A DNA stretch of 36,599 nucleotides from the IMG/VR virus record IMGVR_UViG_3300028394_000175, positions 1 to 36,599 of that record; one strand, written 5' to 3'. Of the stretch, positions 20,835-28,234 are shown in pieces (positions within the stretch are counted from its first letter, which is position 1; every line of letters begins with the position of its first letter). The notes below the pieces were generated by a model. It was given only the letters and a program-made list of their open reading frames with translations, did not search any database and had not been told where the DNA came from. A program made the position numbers and the translations under genes. The stretch comes from a virus.

Positions 20835-21314
20835 ATGATAGATCAAGAAGTAATTGAACGACTGCCATGCGGTACTACCCATGTCAGCAAGCGGATCGAC
20901 GGCATTGTGGATCTAATCTGGGAAGCGTGCTCTGAGTTACGGATTACTGTCACCACTTCGTCCGTAGCCCTAACGGCACAAGTTTTTAATTATCTTATAA
21001 CAAAAGCGCCAGAGCATCCAGCCGTACAAAACATGACCGACACGTTAGAGCAAAGCGTGCTTTCAGTGGTGCTAAACAGGTCGACTGTATCTATGACGCA
21101 GCTAGCAAAGCAACACAAGATAACTAAGCAGGCGTTCAGCAAGAGAGTCATGGGAGTTACCGATCGGCTGGGCTTACCAGTGCGATCACAGAAAAGCCAA
21201 AAGGCCCGTGAGGCATACGACTTGCGAGCAAGGAAGCATCACGACAAGCGGCGTCGTGAAACGCCTAAATTTAACAGTGCCGCACTAATGAAAGGTATGA
21301 AATGCAAACATTAA
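20835..21314 (+). CDS. Helix-turn-helix protein, sigma region-4-like, 159 aa
   Basis: ATG at 20835, one base after an upstream TAA and preceded by CGGAG at 20819-20823. Residues about 95-125 (STVSMTQLAKQHKITKQAFS, KRVMGVTDRLGL) form a clear helix-turn-helix similar to sigma-factor region 4 or small phage activators. The C-terminal 40 residues are strongly basic (RARKHHDKRRRETPK). Standing between the origin and the terminase genes, it is a candidate late-gene activator. It overlaps the next gene by 13 bases. Confidence 0.6.
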   Translation: MIDQEVIERLPCGTTHVSKRIDGIVDLIWEACSELRITVTTSSVALTAQVFNYLITKAPEHPAVQNMTDTLEQSVLSVVLNRSTVSMTQLAKQHKITKQAFSKRVMGVTDRLGLPVRSQKSQKAREAYDLRARKHHDKRRRETPKFNSAALMKGMKCKH

Positions 21315-21766
21315 AACAAGTAGTCAAAGAGTTAGCAAACAAGCGTCAGCACACCTTAGAAGCGGTAGGCGAAGTCATAGGACTAGCAGCTAAGGCAGGC
21401 GTGATTATCGCAGAGGCCAGAGCATCCGGCCAAGACATAGCCAAGCTATTAGACACAGCTGGCCTTACTGACGAACAAGGCAAGCGACTAGAAAGAGTCG
21501 CTGCACACCAACACAAGCTAAGCACAGGCGAGCCTAGTGTAGTTAGACAGGTCATGCTCTGGGCAGAGATGCTGCCAGATCCCATAACGACTAGCGTACC
21601 AAGTGAGCGCAAGCCGTTTATGTGGCCGCTGATCAAGGTTAGCCAATGGTTCGCCAACAGAAGCAAACACCAAGCCTGGTCAAAAGAAACTAAGCAAGAG
21701 TTCATGCGATACGCTGAGCCAATCGCTATAAAGTACAGAGAGATCAAGGAGGCCGCTCTTGACTAG
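21302..21766 (+). CDS. Hypothetical helical protein, 154 aa
   Basis: ATG at 21302 lies inside the upstream 3' end. The protein is almost wholly helical (KQVVKELANKRQHTLEAVGE, AAKAGVIIAEARASGQDIAK), with a Trp-rich middle (FMWPLIKVSQWFANRSKHQAW). It slightly resembles DUF3102-like phage proteins but the match is not firm. It contains AAGGAGG (21746-21752) near its 3' end, serving the next gene. Confidence 0.55.
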   Translation: MQTLKQVVKELANKRQHTLEAVGEVIGLAAKAGVIIAEARASGQDIAKLLDTAGLTDEQGKRLERVAAHQHKLSTGEPSVVRQVMLWAEMLPDPITTSVPSERKPFMWPLIKVSQWFANRSKHQAWSKETKQEFMRYAEPIAIKYREIKEAALD

Positions 21767-21905
21767 GCAGACACAAAATCCCTTGACTGGGACTGACGCC
21801 AAAAATCTGTCTAAGTCGTTAGTAAGGTTAGAAGACTCAGCCAGAGCAAACATCGCGGTGGAAACGACTGCCGTAATTTACTTGAGTATAGCCTCTAACA
21901 ATTAG
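21759..21905 (+). CDS. Small protein with TTG start, 48 aa
   Basis: TTG at 21759 is preceded at ideal spacing (six bases) by a perfect AAGGAGG (21746-21752), the strongest ribosome binding site seen here, and overlaps the previous stop. The product begins with LTRQTQNPLTGTDAKNLSKS and ends AVIYLSIASNN. No family recognised; it leads directly to the small terminase candidate. Confidence 0.6.
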   Translation: MTRQTQNPLTGTDAKNLSKSLVRLEDSARANIAVETTAVIYLSIASNN

Positions 21906-21911
21906 TGTATC

Positions 21912-22400
21912 ATGGGCAGAGATCCTAACCACCGGGTGCGAGCGGCTATGAAGGCGACGGGCAAGTCGCGTGCTCAGACGTACCGCGACCTGGCGGCCGC
22001 CAAGCCTGCGACGACCGCTCCGCTGATAAGGGCAAAAGGTGGGGGGCTAGACGTGGAGATCCAGAGACTTGAGGATCTGGCGGCGAGCCTAGGTGAGTCG
22101 GCAAAGGACGACACACGGGCCGACCGCTCTGAGCTGATTAGTAACTACACAAAGCTGGTCGAGGCGTTGCGCAGAATGAAGGGCGACAGGCCGGACATTG
22201 ATCAAGCGGAAGGGACAATGGTGCCGGTGGATGAGGCCGACAAGGTATTGGCGGCAAGGGATAACGCACTCATCCCGCTACTCAAAGGAATGGCCAAGCG
22301 GCTTGCCCCCATCTGCGCTAACAAGCCAGCGGCAGAGGTTGAGGCAGACGTGGAGAACGAGGTGGGCCAAATTATGCGGCAGGTAGAGGCCGCACTGTGA
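21912..22400 (+). CDS. Small terminase subunit candidate, 162 aa
   Basis: ATG at 21912. Position immediately upstream of, and overlapping by four bases, the large terminase is the main evidence. The N-terminus (HRVRAAMKATGKSRAQTYRD) looks like a DNA-binding helix-turn-helix; the middle (SELISNYTKLVEALRRMKG) and C-terminus (VENEVGQIMRQVEAAL) are helical, fitting the oligomerisation core. Small terminases recognise the packaging site, which would lie nearby, but no cos or pac sequence was identified. Confidence 0.65.
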   Translation: MGRDPNHRVRAAMKATGKSRAQTYRDLAAAKPATTAPLIRAKGGGLDVEIQRLEDLAASLGESAKDDTRADRSELISNYTKLVEALRRMKGDRPDIDQAEGTMVPVDEADKVLAARDNALIPLLKGMAKRLAPICANKPAAEVEADVENEVGQIMRQVEAAL

Positions 22401-24136
22401 CAAAGGCGCAGACCGAGCTGCGACGCCGAGCACGACAGCGCTGGCACTACGAAAAGCCGCCAGGGGTAATTCAGTGGGCAGAGCGCAACATCCAACTCGA
22501 TAGCCGGCTGACTGCTCGCCCTGGCCTTTACAGCACCACGTGGACGCCTTACGTGCGGGGCGTGCTGGAAGCATTGGCCGATCCGGGCGTTCACACCGTC
22601 ACGCTTTGCTGGGGATCGCAAACTGGCAAGACGCTTACGCTGGCAGTATGGTTAGCCTACCGAATTGCGAACGACCCAGCGCCAGCGCTGCTGGTTATGC
22701 CTAACGCAGACTTAGCCCGCTCTTATAGCGAGACGCGACTAACTCCCATATTTGAAAAGTGCAGGCCAGTAAAGCAACTATTCCCGCAGGACATGGACGA
22801 CCTAAAGATCCTCGAGATGCAGTTTGCGACCATGACGCTTTCTTTGGTGGGATCAAACAGCCCGGCCAATCTTTCCTCGCGCCCGATTTGCTTAGCCGTT
22901 TTGGATGAGCTGGATTCCTTTGCTGCGCCATCTGAAAAGGATGCAGCCGCTTACTCGCTAGCCTTAGAGCGCACTAAGGCGTTTCCGCAACGTAAGCACG
23001 TGCTGACGAGCACGCCGACTCTGAACACCGGCGACATCTGGATAAACTATCAGGCGGGCAGCCAAGAAACTTACCACGTGCCGTGCCATTCCTGCGGTGA
23101 CTTTCAGGCGATGGAGTTTGGCCAGATCCGCTGGGACGAAACGGCAAGAGCCGAGGACGGCAAGTGGGACATGAAACGAGTATCTGAAACAGCTGCCTAC
23201 TACTGCCCGAAGTGCGACGCCAAGTGGACGGAAAGTCACCGACGCAAGGCAATCGAGCAGGGCAAGTGGGTAGCCGCAAACAACAGCGCGGAAACGGGAC
23301 GGCGCTCTTTCCGATTGCCCAGCTGGTACAGCCCCACGATTACCTTTGCGGATTGCGCAAAAAAGTTTCTTACAGAAAAGCATTATCTGCACGGGTTGCA
23401 GGGATGGGTCAACGGATGGAGTGCGATGCCGTGGGAAGATCAATTTGATGACGACGATTTAACAAACATACCGCCGGGGGCGTTTGGCAAGAAGCAGCTC
23501 TGGGAAACCGATCACATTAAACTAGCCGCAATCGATAGGCAGATCGACGAATTCTGGTTTGTCGTCAGAGCGTTTGCCAGGGATGGATCGAGCCGTTTGA
23601 TTGAGGAAGGCAGACGCCGAACGATTGAGGATATCGCCCAATCCTTGCAAGAGCTTAACGTAAAAAATATCCATACCTGCATTGACTCTGGCTACGAAAC
23701 GCAAGACACCTACAGGATTGCAGCACGTTACGGCTGGGTAGCCATTAAGGGAGAGGAGCGGCAGTTTTTCTATATTGAAGGCGTGGGCGGTCGAATGAAA
23801 AGCGTGCACAGCTCCGACCAACCGACCGACGCAGGATGCCGCCTGCTCCTGTTAAGCTCTCCGTCGTGTCAGGATTTGCTGGCGTGGTTACGCCGAGGGC
23901 AGGGGCCGATGTGGGAAGTAGCGCACGACGTTAGCCCGGAATACCGGGAGCACATGGCCAGCCATAGGAAAGCCCATCGCATTAACCGGAAAACGGGCAA
24001 AGATCTTTATGAGTGGATTAGAATCAAAGGCAGGCAGGATCACTTATACGACTGCGAAACCTACCTAGCTGGGCTGGCGGTATGGGGTAAAGTAATTCAA
24101 GCCGAGGCAGCTATGGCCCCAGAGGCAAAGGCGTGA
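22397..24136 (+). CDS. terL: Terminase large subunit, GpA family, 579 aa
   Basis: GTG at 22397 overlaps the upstream TGA as GTGA. The ATPase has Walker A GSQTGKT (73-79) preceded by LCW, and Walker B CLAVLDELDSF (165-175). A zinc ribbon is formed by CHSCG (Cys230, Cys233) and YYCPKC (Cys270, Cys273). The nuclease part shows AAIDRQIDEFWFVV (Asp380, Gln382) and CIDSGYETQDTYRI (Asp430). This order is that of lambda gpA-type packaging motors, which cut DNA at cos or cos-like sites and power translocation into the prohead. Confidence 0.95.
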   Translation: MTKAQTELRRRARQRWHYEKPPGVIQWAERNIQLDSRLTARPGLYSTTWTPYVRGVLEALADPGVHTVTLCWGSQTGKTLTLAVWLAYRIANDPAPALLVMPNADLARSYSETRLTPIFEKCRPVKQLFPQDMDDLKILEMQFATMTLSLVGSNSPANLSSRPICLAVLDELDSFAAPSEKDAAAYSLALERTKAFPQRKHVLTSTPTLNTGDIWINYQAGSQETYHVPCHSCGDFQAMEFGQIRWDETARAEDGKWDMKRVSETAAYYCPKCDAKWTESHRRKAIEQGKWVAANNSAETGRRSFRLPSWYSPTITFADCAKKFLTEKHYLHGLQGWVNGWSAMPWEDQFDDDDLTNIPPGAFGKKQLWETDHIKLAAIDRQIDEFWFVVRAFARDGSSRLIEEGRRRTIEDIAQSLQELNVKNIHTCIDSGYETQDTYRIAARYGWVAIKGEERQFFYIEGVGGRMKSVHSSDQPTDAGCRLLLLSSPSCQDLLAWLRRGQGPMWEVAHDVSPEYREHMASHRKAHRINRKTGKDLYEWIRIKGRQDHLYDCETYLAGLAVWGKVIQAEAAMAPEAKA

Positions 24137-24158
24137 TTGACACGATTAGAACGGAGTC

Positions 24159-24488
24159 GTGGATCGTGCTCTCCTTTTTTCCCTCTGGATTCAGGCGTCT
24201 AAAAACGCTCAGGCTCTTGTCCTTGCCTTGGAAGCAATCGCAGCTGGTCAAGCCACCGTCTTTCAAAATGGCGGACGCACAATGATTTCGGCAAGCGTGG
24301 CTGGCAAATCTTTTAACTACCAAGTCACCTCTGGCATCACGCCGGTGGAGGTGGCGAAAGCGGCGCTAGACGGCTGGCGATTAGTCAGCGGCAAGACCGA
24401 CGCAGAGGTGACGGCAATCTTTACAGGCGATCAGACCCTAGTGACTTATCCGCGTTTTGTAGAAAAACCATTTTCGGTCGGATACTAA
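24159..24488 (+). CDS. gpW-like head completion protein, 109 aa
   Basis: GTG at 24159 with CGGAG at 24152-24156. The core ALEAIAAGQATVFQNGGRTM followed by SASVAGKSFNYQ resembles the helix-beta hairpin of lambda gpW, and it sits between large terminase and portal exactly as W lies between A and B. It is longer than lambda gpW (68 aa) by a C-terminal extension. gpW-like proteins complete the connector to retain packaged DNA. Confidence 0.6.
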   Translation: MDRALLFSLWIQASKNAQALVLALEAIAAGQATVFQNGGRTMISASVAGKSFNYQVTSGITPVEVAKAALDGWRLVSGKTDAEVTAIFTGDQTLVTYPRFVEKPFSVGY

Positions 24489-24489
24489 T

Positions 24490-26130
24490 ATGGGCCTAGG
24501 TTCAAAAATTATCACGACTTGGAGCCGCATGATCCGAGCGGTCGGCCCCGACACTCGTAAGCGTCGGTTTGTCGAAGCACAGCTGGGCGATACACGGCTG
24601 GACGTTAGCGCCGCATCACGGCAGGCCATCTCATCGCTAGCCCGCTGGCTTTGCTATAACGATCCGACCATTCGCGGCGCAATCGACACTATCACCCGCA
24701 ACACGATTGGCTCCGGCATTAAAGCGCAATCCCGTACCAGTGACGAAGCATGGAACACAGACGCCGAGGCGTGGTTTGATATGTGGAGCGGCAGCTGCGA
24801 CGTAAGAGGAATTTTGGATTGGAACACCATGCAGCAGGTGGCCACCCGCACCATGTTACGGGATAACGAAATCTTTGCGCTGCTAACTGATAACGGTGAC
24901 GGCTATCCGCTGATTCAGTTGGTTGAAGGGCACCGCTGCGAAACGCCAACTTACCTAGGCACAGAGACAAACATTTTCGACGGAGTGCGACTGAACAAAA
25001 ACGGCAGGCCGCTTAGCTACTACATTCGCACGGGGAACGACGGCGAGAAATTTACTGAGGTGCAGGCAAATGATTTGATCTTGCTGGCAGAACGCGATCG
25101 GGCTGATGAGGTGCGATCAATTAGCAAGCTGGCATCCTGCATTAACACTTGCCTAGATAGATCGGAAATTCTTGAGACAGAAATGCTTGCGCTAAAAAGA
25201 GCCGGGCAGATTGGCCTAGCTTTAGAATCAACCACCAACAGCGGCCCCGGCTTTTTTAACCCGACCGAAACAGACGATTACAACCTAACCACAGACAAAA
25301 TCTTTGGCGGCGGTGCGTTGCTAAATGTTCCGATGGGTAAAGTATTGCGAGAAATTAAAAACGATCGGCCTAGCCAAAATCTGCAGACCCACATGGATCA
25401 GTACCTAAAGGCCATCGCTCAAACCCTCGGCCTGCCGTATGCGATGATGTGGGATCCATCGACACTGAGCGGGCCTAATACCCGCCTTATTCTGGGCCAA
25501 GCACAGCGCCGGTTTGATGAGGTGGCACAGACAGTGGTAACGCAATTTATTTCGAGGATCAGAAAGTGGGCGCTAGCCAAAGCGATTAAACGTGGTGAGC
25601 TAACCCCACCCAGGGGAATGACGATGTGGTGGGCGGCCGAGTATCACACGCCAGCGAAGGCCACCATAGACGCCGGTCGGGATTCTGCAGCTGATCGGGA
25701 GGATCTGAAGATGGGCCTGACCTCCATGGCATCCATATACGCCTCGCGCGGAGAGGACTATCAAACAGCTATTAACCAAAGAATCGCCGAATCAATTTAC
25801 ATAAAAAAGCAGTGCGCGGCCGCTGGGATTGATACGACCGCAGTGCAGATTTTTAGTAACCAACCAGCGCCAACCGTAGCCGTCACTCCGCCCAGCATCC
25901 CGCCGGCTCAAGACGCCACCGTCACTCCAGCACTAGAGGCAGGGGAGGCGACCGTGCACTTGACTATGGCCGAGCCGGAGATTGCTCCTGCACCCACCCC
26001 TACCACCGATACTTTTACTATGCGCGACGATGCTGACTTTACTCTGACCAAAGCCGAGCAGGACATGGTCGTCTCTGCTTTAGGTATTGGCAAGTACCGG
26101 CCGAAGGCAAAATCCAAAAAGAAAAAATAG
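24490..26130 (+). CDS. Portal protein, lambda gpB-type, 546 aa
   Basis: ATG at 24490, one base after the previous stop. The length equals the lambda-type portals. Features: YNDPTIRGAIDTITRNTIGS near the N-terminus, DAEAWFDMWSGSCDVRGILD, IQLVEGHRCETP and IAQTLGLPYAMMWDPST, which match the phage portal 2 family (lambda gpB). The protein forms the dodecameric ring at the head vertex, binding terminase during packaging and the connector afterwards. The C-terminal 80 residues are P/T/A-rich with a very basic end (YRPKAKSKKKK). Confidence 0.9.
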   Translation: MGLGSKIITTWSRMIRAVGPDTRKRRFVEAQLGDTRLDVSAASRQAISSLARWLCYNDPTIRGAIDTITRNTIGSGIKAQSRTSDEAWNTDAEAWFDMWSGSCDVRGILDWNTMQQVATRTMLRDNEIFALLTDNGDGYPLIQLVEGHRCETPTYLGTETNIFDGVRLNKNGRPLSYYIRTGNDGEKFTEVQANDLILLAERDRADEVRSISKLASCINTCLDRSEILETEMLALKRAGQIGLALESTTNSGPGFFNPTETDDYNLTTDKIFGGGALLNVPMGKVLREIKNDRPSQNLQTHMDQYLKAIAQTLGLPYAMMWDPSTLSGPNTRLILGQAQRRFDEVAQTVVTQFISRIRKWALAKAIKRGELTPPRGMTMWWAAEYHTPAKATIDAGRDSAADREDLKMGLTSMASIYASRGEDYQTAINQRIAESIYIKKQCAAAGIDTTAVQIFSNQPAPTVAVTPPSIPPAQDATVTPALEAGEATVHLTMAEPEIAPAPTPTTDTFTMRDDADFTLTKAEQDMVVSALGIGKYRPKAKSKKKK

Positions 26131-26164
26131 TTGCTACCCTGCCTAGTAGGAGCAGGCTAAGCGC

Positions 26165-26365
26165 ATGGAAGGCGTAGGAGGTTTGATATACACTATTCTT
26201 GCTGTAGCAGCTTTCTTTTTAATAGTTTTGCTCCTTCTTTTGCCCGTATTTGTTTTCCAGATTGCAAATTCCTCAACTCGTAGCGAGGAGTTACTGAAAA
26301 AGGCGATTGCAGAACTTGAAAAGATTAACGCTCACTTAACTCCTCCGCCTCCTCCGCAGGACTAA
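26165..26365 (+). CDS. Small membrane protein with polyproline tail, 66 aa
   Basis: ATG at 26165, preceded by TAGGAG about ten bases upstream. A very hydrophobic helix (residues 6-32, IYTILAVAAFFLIVLLLLLP...) is followed by a charged helix (EELLKKAIAELEKINAHL) and ends PPPPPQD. The codon use is more AT-rich than the flanking structural genes. A membrane protein between portal and protease is not part of the lambda plan; it may be a moron with exclusion or lysis-timing function. Confidence 0.6.
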   Translation: MEGVGGLIYTILAVAAFFLIVLLLLLPVFVFQIANSSTRSEELLKKAIAELEKINAHLTPPPPPQD

Positions 26366-26386
26366 TTTGACACGCCATGCCCGCGC

Positions 26387-27271
26387 ATGGCTTCAACAAA
26401 ACTATTTAAGGGAATTTCCGTCATCACCGCTGGCCCCGCTTTAGGCCACGGGATGACTATCGACGCAGACACCCTAGAGCAAGTTGTCCGAGCCGGTAAT
26501 GAGCTGGGGCAAATTAAGGTACTTTCCGATCACAGCTCTAGCGTTTCTAACATTATCGGATACCTAGAAAACTTCACCTTAGACGGCGGCCGCGTTCGTG
26601 CGGATCTGACCCTGCTGGAAAGCCATGATGGCTTTGCCTATTTTAGCGAGCTACTAAGCACCCTGCCGGGACAGATTGGCTTTTCGATCAGCTTTTCTGG
26701 CGTTCCGCGTGTGGCTGAGGATGGCACAATGCTGGCCGACGTTAACACTCTTTACTCAGTCGACCTAGTGACCACTCCTGCGGCCAATCCGACAGGCGTT
26801 TACTCCGCACGAGTTGACACACTCAAAACGCTTAATATGGATACAACCGTAAAGGAATCAGCGCCGGTTATCGAAACCGCGCCCGCAGCACCGGCGGCCC
26901 CGGCGTTTAATGCCGAGCTGGCCATCGCCGCTCTCTCCGCCCGCATCGACGAACTCGTCGGCAAATTTGCCGCCAAGTTTGAAGCCGTGGTCGAGGAAGC
27001 TCCCGTAGCCGCTGAACCCGCCGTAACCGAAGCCGCCCCAGAAGTCGTGGCCGAAGTTGCTGCCGAACTTTCCGAGAACCCCAAGATCGTTGCGTTAAAC
27101 AACGAGCTTGCTCGTCTCAAAATCGATTTAGAAGCCAGCAAGGGAACAAAACCCCTTGAAATTGTGGCACCCACCCTTTCCCGCGCTGAGTTGCTGAAGC
27201 AATTCAACGAGGAAAAAAATCCCGGTCGTGCGGCCGTGATTTATAAAAAACTAAACACGCTCGCACGATAA
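26387..27271 (+). CDS. Prohead protease fused to scaffold, 294 aa
   Basis: ATG at 26387. Residues 1-145 resemble phage prohead proteases: KVLSDHSSSVSNIIGYLENF with His49, IGFSISFSG with candidate nucleophile Ser100 or Ser102, and VDLVTTPAANPTGVYSA as the C-terminal border. Residues about 165-240 are A/P/E-rich (APAAPAAPAFNAELA) followed by a helical coiled coil (ENPKIVALNNELARLKIDLE), typical of a scaffold domain. The fusion of protease and scaffold recalls lambda gpC/Nu3, but the protease fold here is not ClpP-like. It should assist capsid assembly and then be removed by self-cleavage. Confidence 0.75.
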   Translation: MASTKLFKGISVITAGPALGHGMTIDADTLEQVVRAGNELGQIKVLSDHSSSVSNIIGYLENFTLDGGRVRADLTLLESHDGFAYFSELLSTLPGQIGFSISFSGVPRVAEDGTMLADVNTLYSVDLVTTPAANPTGVYSARVDTLKTLNMDTTVKESAPVIETAPAAPAAPAFNAELAIAALSARIDELVGKFAAKFEAVVEEAPVAAEPAVTEAAPEVVAEVAAELSENPKIVALNNELARLKIDLEASKGTKPLEIVAPTLSRAELLKQFNEEKNPGRAAVIYKKLNTLAR

Positions 27272-27292
27272 TCAAGAAAGAAGGATAGATAT

Positions 27293-28168
27293 ATGGCAAA
27301 TAGTCTCGCCTCAGTCAGCAACGGAAAGTTAGTTTCTCAACGCGCACTTAGCTTGCTCGTCGAGCAATTCCCTTTCCTCACGTCCGCTTACTCGGACTTC
27401 AGTGACGCCTCCGCCCGTAAAGGCGACATCATCACCACTCATCTAGTAACTGCGGCGACTGCCGTAGGCTACAGCACCACAGCCGGCTACGTCGCGGGTG
27501 ACCGCACGCAGACGGATTGCATCGTGACCTTGAACAACCTTGTTCATAGCACCGTGGCAATCAATGACGACGAAGCAGCCAGCTCCTCGATCAACTTGAT
27601 CGAGCGCTTTGCCGCCTCGGCCGCACACGCCTTGGGCAAACAGATGGTCGACACCTTGCTCGGCACGATCAGCGCCGCGTCCTACACCTCCACGATGACC
27701 GTGGCGGCAGACGTTCTCAGCTACCGCTCCATCGTTTCGATGGGTGTGACGCTGGATAGCAACAAAGTGCCTAGCGCCAGCCGCTACGCGATTGTTAGCC
27801 CGAACAACAAAGCCAGCTTGCTCAACGACTCCTCGATCGTGGCGAATGCCCAGATCCAAGGTGACGCAATCCGCACCGGCTCAGTTGGAATCGTGAACGG
27901 CATCGAAGTGTTTAGTTATCCTTCGCTCCCTTCCGCGATCAGCAAAGGCTTCGCGGCCCAACAGGAAGCGCTTCTCGTGGCGGCCCGTCTGCCCGAAGTG
28001 CCCAGCGATTACCCTGGCAGCGTAGAAAACGTCACGGAACCCGTGTCTGGCCTGAGCTTGCAAATGCGCGAGTTCTACAACCCGACCCTCGGAACCCGTA
28101 ACCGTTCCTACATCTTGCTCTACGGCTGCGGCCGTGGATCGACAGCCTCACTGGTTCGCTTGGTCTAA
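27293..28168 (+). CDS. Major capsid protein, 291 aa
   Basis: ATG at 27293 with AAGAAGG about ten bases upstream. Codon use is biased towards common codons (abundant GCC, AAC, ATC), as expected for the most highly expressed gene. The order after a protease-scaffold gene, the N-terminal LVSQRALSLLVEQFPFLTSAYSD, the central ASSSINLIERFAASAAHALG helix (spine-like) and the A-domain-like SRYAIVSPNNKASLLND support an HK97-fold coat protein. A perfect hairpin terminator follows within 25 bases. No decoration protein (gpD-like) gene is recognised. Confidence 0.85.
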   Translation: MANSLASVSNGKLVSQRALSLLVEQFPFLTSAYSDFSDASARKGDIITTHLVTAATAVGYSTTAGYVAGDRTQTDCIVTLNNLVHSTVAINDDEAASSSINLIERFAASAAHALGKQMVDTLLGTISAASYTSTMTVAADVLSYRSIVSMGVTLDSNKVPSASRYAIVSPNNKASLLNDSSIVANAQIQGDAIRTGSVGIVNGIEVFSYPSLPSAISKGFAAQQEALLVAARLPEVPSDYPGSVENVTEPVSGLSLQMREFYNPTLGTRNRSYILLYGCGRGSTASLVRLV

Positions 28169-28188
28169 GTTAGAGAATCATCTGGGTT

Positions 28189-28219
28189 GCCCGGTGCATC
28201 GGGGGGTGCACCGGGCTTT
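28189..28219 (+). terminator. Intrinsic terminator after the capsid gene
   Basis: GCCCGGTGCA (28189-28198), loop TCGGGGGG, TGCACCGGGC (28207-28216): a perfect ten-pair GC-rich stem followed by TTT. The short U tract suggests partial termination, which would set capsid expression above that of the downstream glycosyltransferases and tail genes. Confidence 0.75.
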
Positions 28220-28234
28220 CCCAACCTAAAAAAT

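Noticed and set aside
22964-23443. Minus-strand open frame inside the large terminase gene
   Set aside because: Shadow of a gene with clear zinc-ribbon and nuclease motifs on the + strand.
27443-27859. Minus-strand open frame inside the capsid gene
   Set aside because: Arises from strong codon bias of the capsid gene; product has no recognisable fold and no promoter or ribosome binding site.
28187-28234. Upstream start for the two-domain glycosyltransferase
   Set aside because: The extra codons are the terminator hairpin itself; ATG 28235 follows it directly.
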